This document shows, in pieces, positions 55,307 to 64,000 of a stretch of 64,000 bases of DNA (position 1 is its first letter; every line of letters starts with the position of its first letter). Made by a program: the position numbers and the translations under genes. The notes under the pieces were generated by a model. The model ran no database searches and was not told the DNA's origin. It saw only the letters and a program-made list of their open reading frames with translations. Origin of the DNA: Ichthyophis bannanicus (Eukaryota; Chordata; Amphibia; Gymnophiona; Ichthyophiidae); the NCBI GenBank assembly GCA_033557465.1, contig CM066048.1:13492305-13556304 (forward strand), in the 5' to 3' direction.

Positions 55307-55680
55307 AGTGAACAAGGCTGGCTGGGGCAGTATGTATCATGGTGAGGAGTGCTGTAGGAGGCCTTCCATTTATATTTTATTTCCCACCACTAGTAAACCC
55401 GCTCTCACAGTGTGTTAACATACGGATGCCCGTAAGGCACATGTTACAGTGCACTGTCCGCCAAGGCACCCTAGAATGTCCCCTATAGGGCACCATGTAT
55501 GTTGCGACACAGGATAATGTATAGTGCACCCTATATGGATGGCAACCATAAGGTGGCCTATAGGGCGCCCTATAAAGCACCCTCAGAGGCACCTAATGGG
55601 TATAGTAAGCTGTGTGTGGTTTTGCAGGCATAGACATATGTACAGTAAATAAAAATAAAGCTATGGACGGCCCTATCAAA

Positions 55681-55753
55681 GGGCCCCACTGTGGGTTTGA
55701 ACCCATGACCTCTGGCTGTAAAGGGAGTGACGTAACCATTGGGCTACAGCTGA
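55681..55753 (-). other. tRNA-like module 4, copy 1
   Basis: On the minus strand: AGCTGTAGCCCAATGGTTAC, then CAGAGGTCATGGGTTCAAAC, then CC. The A box (TAGCCCAATGG) and B box (GGTTCAAACCC) are both near consensus. This is the most tRNA-like of the set. Confidence 0.6.
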
Positions 55754-57649
55754 TAGCAAGCCCCTGGCTGGCTGCAGAGAGCCTGCACGTCACCCCACAG
55801 ACAGTCTGCTGTTGTAGACAGGATAAGGTTAGGCCACCCGTACCCATGATGCACTGCACATGCAAATCAGCTGTCCACAGATGCACACAAGATGGGGAAT
55901 GCACCCCAACAGCTACTCGGCCTGGTAGGGGGAATTGTCCATGTGCACCCACACAGCACCTCGGCCTGGTAGGGGGTCCTGAGCGGGTGGACTACCAGCA
56001 AAGAGTAGCTACACACCGTCACATTGTGCGGGTACTGTGCTCACCCTGAGGGTGTGATGTGGTGGCCAGGACCAGGTCCACAACACCAGCCATGGCTGGA
56101 TGAGGCCATGACAGAGCTCCAAAACAGTACTAACCTGTGAGATAGGAAGGTGCTGCAGAAACATGTTGGATGTCTCAGTTAGTGGAAACCCCCATGGACA
56201 CACCCCCCCCCCAGGGTGGCCAACAGATGTCCGTCCACCCACCCACAGCAGCAGAGTGGACCATCAAACCCCAGTCCTGCTGGGGAACAGACACCCTACA
56301 GGGCAGTCCAAGCAGCTCCACACACATCCATAACACAATAGCAGACAGACTTTAGGCCTGGATATCCAAAGATGCACCCCAGCACTATCAGATATTCACC
56401 TGCAGCAAGCCATCAGCCACTGCACCCTGCAAGGCACTCCATCAAGACAAATACCAGCTGCAAACAGTCTGCTGGTTATCCCTGATGGAAATGCATGCAC
56501 CCAAAACTGGGGTGGCAGCACACACAAGCAGAGAGTTCTCTGAGAAGACCCCAACAGGAAACCCATATATATCACAAGAGAGAAACACAATACAGCACTA
56601 TGGGGGTGCCTAGCCATGCTGTCATCACTGCACACTCAGGGTGAGAGTGCTCCCCCAGCAGCACATACAGAGGTCACCCTGTCTGTGTAGGTGGTGGCCT
56701 GGCACTACAATGTCACAGCCAGTGCCCTATGCCCTGTGCAGATGCATCCTGGCCAGCCCACCATGTCTGACCTATACCCATGGTACCTTGCTGCTCATTA
56801 TGCACATTGGCAGGCCAATACTGGCAGTAGTGCTGGCAGTGTGGGTTGGGGAAGGTGTTTGCAGCCAACACACACTGTATAGACAGACACACACTCCCAC
56901 ACCTATGCCAGCATTGTGCTACTATTGAGGGGGTGATTAGCCTTGGCCACCACACCGGTCCTGGGCACGGCACAGGCATGGATATGGTATGCAGTACTGC
57001 TGGGGGTCACTCCTCAGGGTGGTGAACACCATCAGAGGCCAGGCCTGGAGCACGCACCGCAGACACCAAACAGATTGTTCGGATGGGGTCAACTAGCAGT
57101 ATGTGCGTAACGTAGGGATATCTATCAGCCTGTACTCTTAGCAAACGTTTCAGAGCTGTGTACCTCAGGTGTAGGGTGATATTGCTAAGGTATGCAGGTG
57201 CTGGTATTGGGAGATGCACGCAGGGTCCAATGTTCTGCCTCTACAGGAGACATTGGCCAATGGGGCCTGTGGGTGTGGGTGTGGGTGTGTCTGCCCCTGT
57301 TGGCTGCTGCTTTACGGCAGCGCTTCCCCACTCCAGCCCAGTTTTGCATCACACTGTTCGGGTCTTCCTGCTGTCCCTCATGAATATGCATGAGCTACAT
57401 CTACATACTGTGCATAGATATACAGCACAGGCATTTGTATGAGTGGCAGCATGGAACCTGACTGGTGTGTGGCCCACCAGGACTGCATTTGGGGGATTCT
57501 GCTGTAGGTTCTGCCCCTGTTCATGGTGTCTGTGCTCAGTGGGGTAAAAGATAGATGTATTACCATTGCATATGTCCTCGTCACGAAAGGTGTGTCCTTA
57601 CTGTCACTGTTTATTTGTGGGGAAAATATGTGGGCAGGATTGCTGGTAG

Positions 57650-57727
57650 CCCCAGCTGGTCTTTGACCCTGTGACCTTCTGTTCTTGCATGCATTGTCTG
57701 TGTGCACTGCACCACCGTGTAGCCACA
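57650..57727 (-). other. tRNA-like module 5, copy 1 (damaged B box)
   Basis: On the minus strand: GGCTACACGGTGGTGCAGTG, then GGTCACAGGGTCAAAGACC where copy 2 keeps GGTTCAAAGCC. Confidence 0.45.
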
Positions 57728-58378
57728 GCTTGGCTGAATTCCCTGGATAGTCCATGACTGTGGATCCGGCAGGGCCTGTCTGTTGTTGTGGACTGTGCCA
57801 GCCTGCACATGGCTAGGCCTCTGTCTTCTGTCACTAGCAGCCACTGCCCCCTGCACCACATGTACTCGTCCGCCAACAAGCTGGCATGAGCTCCCATAAA
57901 AGGCAGATGACCTGATTGGAATGTGGCAGTACGGGACTGCATTTGGGCTGTGGGTAATGCCCATTGTTGTGGTGTGTGTGCGTTGTTGGGTAAAATATGG
58001 GTGTTTTCCCCATGCTTATGTCCCCTGCAATACAGGGGTGTCTGGGCAACAGTGATATTAATGGGCAACCATAGCAAACACTCCCAGGAAAGGTCCACAA
58101 AAGGAAATGTTTTTTGGAAGAGTCTCCGCTCCGTAAACCCTTCCAAAATTCATTTCTTTTTTCTGGAGCTTTGCTGGGTGTGTTTTCTGTATTTGTCCAT
58201 CACTATAACTGTTCCCCAGCTGAATTACTATTTTTAATAGTTCTGTTGTGGTCATTTTCTATTTTTATTTGCACTTTTGTGCTGTGCACATGTATCACAC
58301 TGCTCACGTTTTGCTGGTTTCCCCGGTTTTCCTGTACATTGCTGACGGAAATGGTTTCTCTTCCCTTTAAATGCTTTC

Positions 58379-58403
58379 TACCGCGAGGGTTTCCCTCGCG
58401 GTA
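58379..58403 (+). repeat. Right subterminal hairpin (copy 1)
   Basis: Arm 58379-58389 and arm 58393-58403 pair at all 11 positions around TTT. The pair 58388/58394 is G-C. Confidence 0.95.
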
Positions 58404-58709
58404 GTTTTTACATGCAAATTCGGGCCCGATACTGTGCGGGGAGCCTCTCCCCTCCCACTCTCCACCCATTGATCCCGTCCCTCCGCCCCTCCGGAGCCTT
58501 CCTCCGTCCTCCTTTAGCCATTCCACGCCTCTATCGGACATTTGCGGGCCCGCACTTGTACGGGGCCCGTTAGTGTGCCGCGCACCTTTGCGGGGGTGAC
58601 ACGCACGTGTGCGGGGCATTTAAACGCGTTTATTAGCGTTTCAGTGCCGCGTTTCCGTGCGCTATTTTGCGGCGCGCACATTTCCGGTTTTTAGTAAACA
58701 TCCCCCTAA

Positions 58710-58882
58710 GCATTTACACATGTAGGCCAATCTATATGCGCAAATGCTGCTATTTAGATGTGGGGAATGCTTCTAAAATAACCCCCCTTGTTTCTTGCAT
58801 TTTAGCTGCATAAATGCAGGTGAACACCTGGACTACTTTATCTAGCAAGCAGCGTGAACACATCCCGAATGGAGTAAGAGTC
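58710..58882. other. Spacer between the two Harbinger-like copies
   Basis: 173 bases of unremarkable sequence between the TAA flanks. It shows the copies are separate insertions, not one repeated unit. Confidence 0.8.
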
Positions 58883-59011
58883 TAAGGGGCATGTTTACTA
58901 AACATTCCTAACGTGCGGGGCCGCGCTAGTGTGCCTGTGCCATATAAGGAGTGGGCGGTTCAGGCAGAAAATAGAAAAAAAATGGTAGTAAGCAACCGGA
59001 CGTGTGTGGGT

Positions 59012-59043
59012 CGCGCTAATGTGCAGGGGTCGACATTAGCGCG
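59012..59043 (+). repeat. Left subterminal palindrome (copy 2)
   Basis: CGCGCTAATGT pairs with ACATTAGCGCG. The loop region differs from copy 1 but the arms are kept. Confidence 0.9.
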
Positions 59044-59084
59044 TGGAAAGGCAAAGTGGCGCGCTGCTGAATATACAAAACAAC

Positions 59085-59157
59085 AGAGCCGTGGTACAAC
59101 GGTGAAGACACTGACCAATGGTGCAGGGGCCATGGGTTCAATCCCCCAGTGTGCGCA
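59085..59157 (+). other. tRNA-like module 1, copy 2
   Basis: AGAGCCGTGGTACAACGGTG and GGGTTCAATCCCCC. Position and sequence correspond to 54648-54719. Confidence 0.55.
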
Positions 59158-59221
59158 ACGACGAAGGTCAGCTGAGGCAGTAACTGTAATGATTAACATT
59201 GTTTTAAGAGGCAAATTAATT

Positions 59222-59462
59222 TGGAACGGCATAAGGCGGCGCACAGTTATTTATGGGCGGCAGAAGGCGGCGCACAGTGCTTTTTGGGCGGCATAAGGCG
59301 GCGCACAGTTATTTTTGGGCGGCAGAAGAAGGCGGCGCACAGTGCTTTTTGGGCGGCATAAGGCGGCGCACAGTTATTTTTGGGCAGCAGAAGGCGGCGC
59401 ACTGGTCCCCTTGGGCGGTAGAAGGCGGCGCGCTGATAGGCACAAGGCGGCGCGCTGATGCA
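59222..59462 (+). repeat. GGCGGC minisatellite (copy 2)
   Basis: A two-unit alternation: CATAAGGCGGCGCACAGTTA, TTTTTGGGCGG, then CAGAAGGCGGCGCACAGTGC, TTTTTGGGCGG, repeated. More regular than copy 1. Confidence 0.85.
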
Positions 59463-59474
59463 CAAGCACAGGAA

Positions 59475-59546
59475 CAGAGCCACAGCACAATGGTTAAAAC
59501 ACTGACCAATGGTGCAGGGATCAGGGGTTCAACTCCTCACAATGCC
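59475..59546 (+). other. tRNA-like module 2, copy 2
   Basis: AGAGCCACAGCACAATGGTT then GGGTTCAACTCC. Corresponds to 55235-55306; the counterpart of 55022-55093 is absent. Confidence 0.55.
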
Positions 59547-59922
59547 AAGTGAAAAATGCCTGCTGAGGCAGTATGTATTATGTTGTGGAGTGCTGTAGGA
59601 GGCTGTATAATTTTATTTTGTTATCACTACTAGCAAACGCACTCTCCCAGCATGTTAACATACGGCGGCCCATAAGGCACATGTTACAGTGCACTGTTCG
59701 CCAAGGCACCCTTGAATGACCCCTATAGGGCAGCATGTATGTTGCGACACAGGATAATGTATAGTGCACCCTATAGGGATGGCAACCATAAGGTGGCCTA
59801 CAGGGCGCCCTATGAAGCACCCTCAGAGGCACCTAATGGGTACAGTAAGCTGAGGGTGGTCTTGCCGGCATAGACATATGTACAGTAAATAAAAATAAAG
59901 CTGTGGACAGCCCCTACCAAAG

Positions 59923-59995
59923 GGCCCCACTGTGGGTTTGAACCCATGACCTCTGGCTGCACAGGCAGTGATGTAACCATTGCGCTACAGCTCCA
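59923..59995 (-). other. tRNA-like module 3, copy 2
   Basis: On the minus strand: GAGCTGTAGCGCAATGGTTA then CATGGGTTCAAACCCAC. Corresponds to 55681-55753 with both boxes intact. Confidence 0.6.
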
Positions 59996-61909
59996 TAGCT
60001 GTAAGCAGGCCCCTGGCTGGCTGCAGATAGCCTACACGTCACCTCACAGACAGTCTGCTGGTGTCAACAGGATAGGGTTAGGCCACCCGTACCCATGATG
60101 CACTGCACATGCAAATGAGCTGTCCGCAGATGGACACAAGATGGGGAATGCACCCCCACAGCACCTCAGCCCTGTTGGGGGAAGTGACCGGGTGCACCCA
60201 CACAGCACCTTGGCCTAGTAGGGGGCACTGACCGGGTGTTTTACTGGCACAGAGTAGCCACACACCGTTACATCGTGCGGGTACTGTGCTCACCCTGAGT
60301 GTGCAATGAGGTGGCCAGGACCAGGTCAACAACACCTGCCATGGCTGATGGAGGCCAAGCGGGCGTTCCAAAGCAGTGTTAATGTGTAAGATAGCTAGTT
60401 TCTGCACAAACACCATGGATATCCCTGTCTGCCGCCATCAGGCGCACCCCCCCCCCCCCCGGCAAACATGGTCCCCATCAAGGGATCCACACTCTACCTC
60501 CCTGCAAAGGTGGCAGTAGAGGGCAACATCAACCCCAGTCCTGCTGAGGAACACCACCACCCCCCCCCCCCCAGGCAGCTCCATACACAGCCATAACACA
60601 ATAGCAGACAGACATAAGCCCAGGGTATGGTAAGCTGCACTCCACCACCAGATATTCCCTTGCAGCAAGCCAACAGCCACTGCACCCTGCAAGACATTTA
60701 CCAGCTACAAACAGTCTGCTGGTTAGTCCATAGTGCATATTCCCAATGGAGATGCATACACAGCAAGCAGATAGATCAGTGACTGGGCCCCAAAGAGAAA
60801 CCCATATCTATCACATGAGAGAACTACTATACAGCACTATGGGGAGGCCTAGCCATGCTGTGGTCACTGCACAGTCAGGGTGAGCGTGATCCCCCAGAAG
60901 GACATGCTTTGGCCACCCTGTCTGTGTAGGTGGTGGCCGGACACTACAATATCCCAGCCAATGTCCCTGCCAGGGCCCTATGCCCAGTGCAGATGCATCC
61001 TGGCCACGCCACCCTGCCCTGGCTATACCCATGGTACCTTGCACCTCATTATGCACATTGACTGGCCAATACTGGCAACAGTGCTGGCAGTGCGGGCTGT
61101 TGAAGGGGCTTGCAGCCAACACCCACTGTATAGACAGACACACACTTCCACACCTCTGCCATCATGGTGCTACGATTGAGGGGGTAAGTAGCCTTGCCCA
61201 CCAAACCGGTCCTGAGCACGGCAAGGCATGGATATGGTACGCATTACAGCTGGTGGTCACTCCCCAGGGTGGTAAGCACCGTCAGAGGCCAGGCCTGGAG
61301 CATGCCCCGCAAACACCTAACAGATTGTTTGGATGGGGTCAACTAGCAGTATGTACGTAACGTATGGATAACTGCCTGCCTGTGCTCCTAGCAAACGTCT
61401 CCGAGCTGTGTACCGTATACCTCAGGTGTAGGGTGACATTGGTAAGTTATGCAAGTGCTCGTTTTGGGTGCTGCATGCACGGTCCAATGTTCTGCCTTTC
61501 CAGGAGACATTGGCCAATGGGGCCTGTGGGTGTGGGTGTGTCTGCCCTTGATGGCTGCTGCTTTACGGCACAGATTCCCAACTCCAGTCCAGGTTTGCAT
61601 CACACTGTTCGGGTTTTCCTGCTATCCCTCATGAATATGCATGGGCTACATCTACATGCCATGGGGGTGGTGCATAGATATACAGCACAGGCATTTGTAT
61701 GAGTGTCAGCATGGAACATGACTGGTGTGTGGCCCACCAGGACTGCATTTGGGTGAATCTGCTCTAGGTACTGCCCCTGTTCATGGTGTCTGTGCTCAGT
61801 GGGGTAAAAGATAGATGTCTTACCATTGCATATGTCCCCGCCATGAAAGGTGTGTCCTTACTATCACTGTTTAGTTGTGGGAAAAATATGTGGGCAGGAT
61901 TGGCAGTAG

Positions 61910-61987
61910 CCCCAGCTGGGCTTTGAACCTGTGACCTTCTGTTCTTGTATGCACTGTCTGTGTGCACTGCACCACTGTGTAGCCACA
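61910..61987 (-). other. tRNA-like module 4, copy 2
   Basis: On the minus strand: GGCTACACAGTGGTGCAGTG then GGTCACAGGTTCAAAGCCC. Corresponds to 57650-57727 but with an intact B box. Confidence 0.55.
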
Positions 61988-62351
61988 GATTGGTTGGATT
62001 CCCTGGACTGTCCATGACTGTGGATCCGGCAGGACCTGTCTGTTGCAGTGGACTGTGCCAGCCTGCACATGGCTAGGCCTCTGTCTTCTGTGGTTAGCAG
62101 CCACTGCCCCTGCACCACATGTACTTGTCCGCCAACATGCTGGCATGAACTTCTCTCAGAAAAAGCAGTTGACCTGATTGCAATGTGGCAGTATGGGACT
62201 GCATTTGGGGGACTTGGCTGTAGATAATGCCCATTGTTGTGGTGTGTGTGCGGTGTTGGGTAAAATATGGGTGTTTTCCCCATGCATACAGGGCTGTCTG
62301 TGCTATCTTTATTTGGTGGTGGGTGAAATATGGGGACTGGGCTGGCAGGTG

Positions 62352-62428
62352 CCCCAGCTGGGTTTTGAACCTCTGCCCTCTGGTCCTAGAGGTAATGACT
62401 CTGTCTGCTGTACCACACTTTGGCCACA
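62352..62428 (-). other. tRNA-like module 5, copy 2 (absent from copy 1)
   Basis: On the minus strand: GGCCAAAGTGTGGTACAGCA then GCAGAGGTTCAAAACCCAG. It lies in the roughly 290 bp segment missing from copy 1 and, like its neighbour, is followed by AGCTGGGG. Confidence 0.55.
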
Positions 62429-62925
62429 GAGACAGTGCAGCCCCTGGAGGCAGTAAGCCTGGCAGGATGGAGTCACAAACCCTGCTCTACGCAATTCTAC
62501 TGTGGGCATATGCACCCTGTCTGGTGACAAACGTGCACATAAACCCCGGAAATGACCACGGGAAATGTGGGACAAAATATCACCACGCTGGGCAACAGTG
62601 ATATTAATGGGCAACCATAGCAAACACTCCCAGGAAAGCTCCAAAACGTGGAAATGTTTTTTGGAAGAGTCTCCTCTCAGTAGACCCTTCCAAAATTCAT
62701 TTCTTTTTTCTGGAGCTTTGCTGGGTGTGATTTCTGTATTTGCCCATCACTATAACTGTTCCCCAGCTGAATTACTATTTTTAATAGTTCTGTTGTGGTC
62801 ATTTTCTATTTTTATTTTCACTTTTGTGCTGTGCACATATATCACACTGCTCACGTTTTGCTGGTTTCCCCGGTTTTCCTGTACATTGCTGACGGAAATG
62901 GTTTCTCTTCCCTTTAAATGCTTTC

Positions 62926-62950
62926 TACCGCGAGTGTTTCACTCGCGGTA
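62926..62950 (+). repeat. Right subterminal hairpin (copy 2)
   Basis: Arm 62926-62936 and arm 62940-62950 pair at all 11 positions around TTT. The pair 62935/62941 is T-A where copy 1 has G-C. Confidence 0.95.
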
Positions 62951-63256
62951 GTTTTTACATGCAAATTCGGGCCCGATACTGTGCGGGGAGCCTCTCCCCT
63001 CCCACTCTCCACCCATTGACCCCGTCCCTCCGCCCCTCCGGAGCCTTCCTCCGCCCTCCTTTCGCCGTTCCACGCCTCTATCGGACATTTGCGGGCCCGC
63101 ACTTGTACGGGGCCCGTTAGTGAGCCGCGTACCTGTGTGGGGGTGACACGCACGTGTGCGGGGCGTTTAAACACGTTTCTGTGCGTTTCAGTGCCGCGTT
63201 GCCGTGCGCTATTTTGCGGCGCGCTATTTTGCGGATTTTAGTAAACATGCCCCTAA

Positions 63257-63737
63257 AGGTCAAGCAACTTGAGCCTGCCAAGAAAAAATCCCAAGATTAT
63301 TTTTCTTCTGTAGGTGAGAGGGAAGCAGTAGATCTGTATCACATAATGCACATGTGTGAAAAACACGCTACCGTGAGGTGTTCGCTCAGCTGGCCACGGA
63401 ACAGTATGAAAGATTTATACTGTTAATCTGGGAAGATACGTCAAGCAGTGCTCCAGAGAGGTTTGTCCTGGCGCCACTATGATTCCAATTTTCCCACCAG
63501 CTTACTGGGTGATAGCACAGGGGGTGTGCATTAATCTCATTGATAATTCCTTAATCAGGAGGAGATGTAAACACCGTGGGGGGGGGAGAGGGGGAGGGGG
63601 AGAGAGAAGTGGGGAGCAAGGAAGCAAAATTAAAATTTAAACTGGTCTTCACACAAATTGGACAAATTGTCAGAACCGAATAGGGTGATTTTTACAAACA
63701 GCACATGGGAGATAACAGATTTGGGATCAGCGGAGGA
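63257..63737. other. No feature recognised
   Basis: Contains a GGGGGGGAGAGGGGGAGG tract near 63580. No gene. Confidence 0.35.
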
Positions 63738-63822
63738 GTAGCAGGCTGGTTCAAATCCTGCTGAAAGTCATTGTGACCTTGGTGAGGTCACTTCTTCTTC
63801 CATTGGCTTATGGCTAGATTTA
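63738..63822 (+). mobile_element. Degraded tRNA-derived SINE
   Basis: GCGGAGGAGTAGCAGGCTGG then GGTTCAAATCCTGCTG and GTGACCTTGGTGAGGTCACT. The head is shortened, so A and B boxes are nearly adjacent. Confidence 0.6.
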
Positions 63823-64000
63823 CTAAGATGTGTCAATGGGGCCTATTTACTAATAACACTTGTTAACACATGTCAATAAATGCAGCCCTTAGACTGTTAG
63901 TCCTCTGGGGATAGGAGGGTGCTTACTGCCCCTCAGTGAAACTCACCCTGCATTACCAAGCTAAATCTAAGTTAAAAAATAAATCTTAAGGCATGTTGAA
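63823..64000. other. No feature recognised
   Basis: TTTACTAA-rich text near 63825-63860 resembles Harbinger-type ends in style, but no element could be bounded before the window edge. Confidence 0.3.

Larger units (their letters stand above)
54460..58706 (+). mobile_element. PIF/Harbinger-like non-autonomous element, copy 1 (4247 bp)
   Basis: TAA lies at 54457-54459 and 58707-58709. Between them the ends are GGGGCATGTTTACTAAA and, reversed, GGGGGATGTTTACTAAA. A 3 bp TWA target duplication and a GGG start are hallmarks of PIF/Harbinger. No DDE transposase or Myb-like frame is visible, and the longest frames are under 200 codons and overlap tRNA-like modules. Inside, in order: palindrome, tRNA-like module, GGCGGC minisatellite, two more tRNA-like modules (plus), then modules on the minus strand at 55.68 and 57.65 kb, then a right subterminal hairpin. 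It closely matches copy 2. Confidence 0.85.
58886..63253 (+). mobile_element. PIF/Harbinger-like non-autonomous element, copy 2 (4368 bp)
   Basis: TAA lies at 58883-58885 and 63254-63256. Ends are GGGGCATGTTTACTAAA and TTTAGTAAACATGCCCC, an exact 17 bp inverted pair. The internal plan follows copy 1 but differs by indels. One of the plus-strand modules is missing, and a segment of about 290 bp (62.30-62.59 kb) with an extra minus-strand module is present. No transposase frame. Over readable stretches the copies agree at roughly nine of ten bases by eye. Confidence 0.88.

Noticed and set aside
57604..58146. 180-codon minus-strand frame as a Harbinger protein
   Set aside because: It spans a tRNA-like module and the right-end region, shows no DDE or Myb-like pattern, and is broken in copy 2.
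54648..62428. Functional tRNA gene cluster
   Set aside because: A and B boxes are visible, but acceptor stems do not close and anticodon arms are irregular. The modules repeat as parts of a transposon.

Overview
The window looks like a repeat-dense, gene-poor stretch of a vertebrate nuclear chromosome. There are no bacterial-style genes, operons or complete host genes. Long ORFs occur only inside LINE reverse transcriptases, and almost every kilobase carries a recognisable transposon piece. The mix of CR1 and L2 LINEs, a 5S-derived SINE, V-shaped tRNA SINEs, hAT MITEs and elements with termini resembling CTAGGACAAGCAGGATGAGT suggests an amphibian, most likely a caecilian. That taxon guess rests on remembered repeat styles, not on a search, and is only moderately firm. 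|| Layout. 1-3.6 kb: reversed, window-truncated copy of a large non-coding element with DIRS-like termini. 3.6-10.5 kb: hAT MITE, CR1, L2, 5S SINE, a fragment with a gag-like start and a possible Penelope-like 3' region. 10.5-13.1 kb: mostly unique, with one candidate terminal host exon on the minus strand. 13.1-17.0 kb: SINE, then an L2 with a 529-codon RT frame, then a CR1 piece inside a MITE. 17.1-23.1 kb: nested composite, with outer terminal inverted repeats enclosing a 5.3 kb DIRS-like element and a 326 bp inverted-repeat unit. 23.1-27.6 kb: the most host-like part, with three short exon-like frames at splice-like borders. 27.6-36.4 kb: L2 interrupted by CR1, a second CR1, a Penelope-like endonuclease remnant, and a near full-length minus-strand CR1 with endonuclease and RT. 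37.0-40.3 kb: foldback element, a 1.5 kb hAT element with an exact 8 bp target duplication, further MITE. 41.5-43.1 kb: tandem array of about twenty 77 bp units. 43.4-54.4 kb: MITEs, L2, a SINE with a 13 bp target duplication, a large inverted-repeat mosaic and CR1 fragments. 54.46-63.25 kb: two 4.2-4.4 kb PIF/Harbinger-like elements in the same orientation, only 179 bp apart, each flanked by TAA. || The Harbinger-like pair is the most unusual content. Both copies carry the same internal plan: several tRNA-like modules reading inward from both ends, a GGCGGC minisatellite, a left palindrome, and a right hairpin whose one changed base pair differs by a compensatory double substitution between copies. 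No transposase frame is visible in either, so they look non-autonomous despite their size. Nothing in the window forms a metabolic or regulatory gene system; the biology is transposon nesting, with a few possible orphan exons of host genes whose remainder lies outside or in introns.
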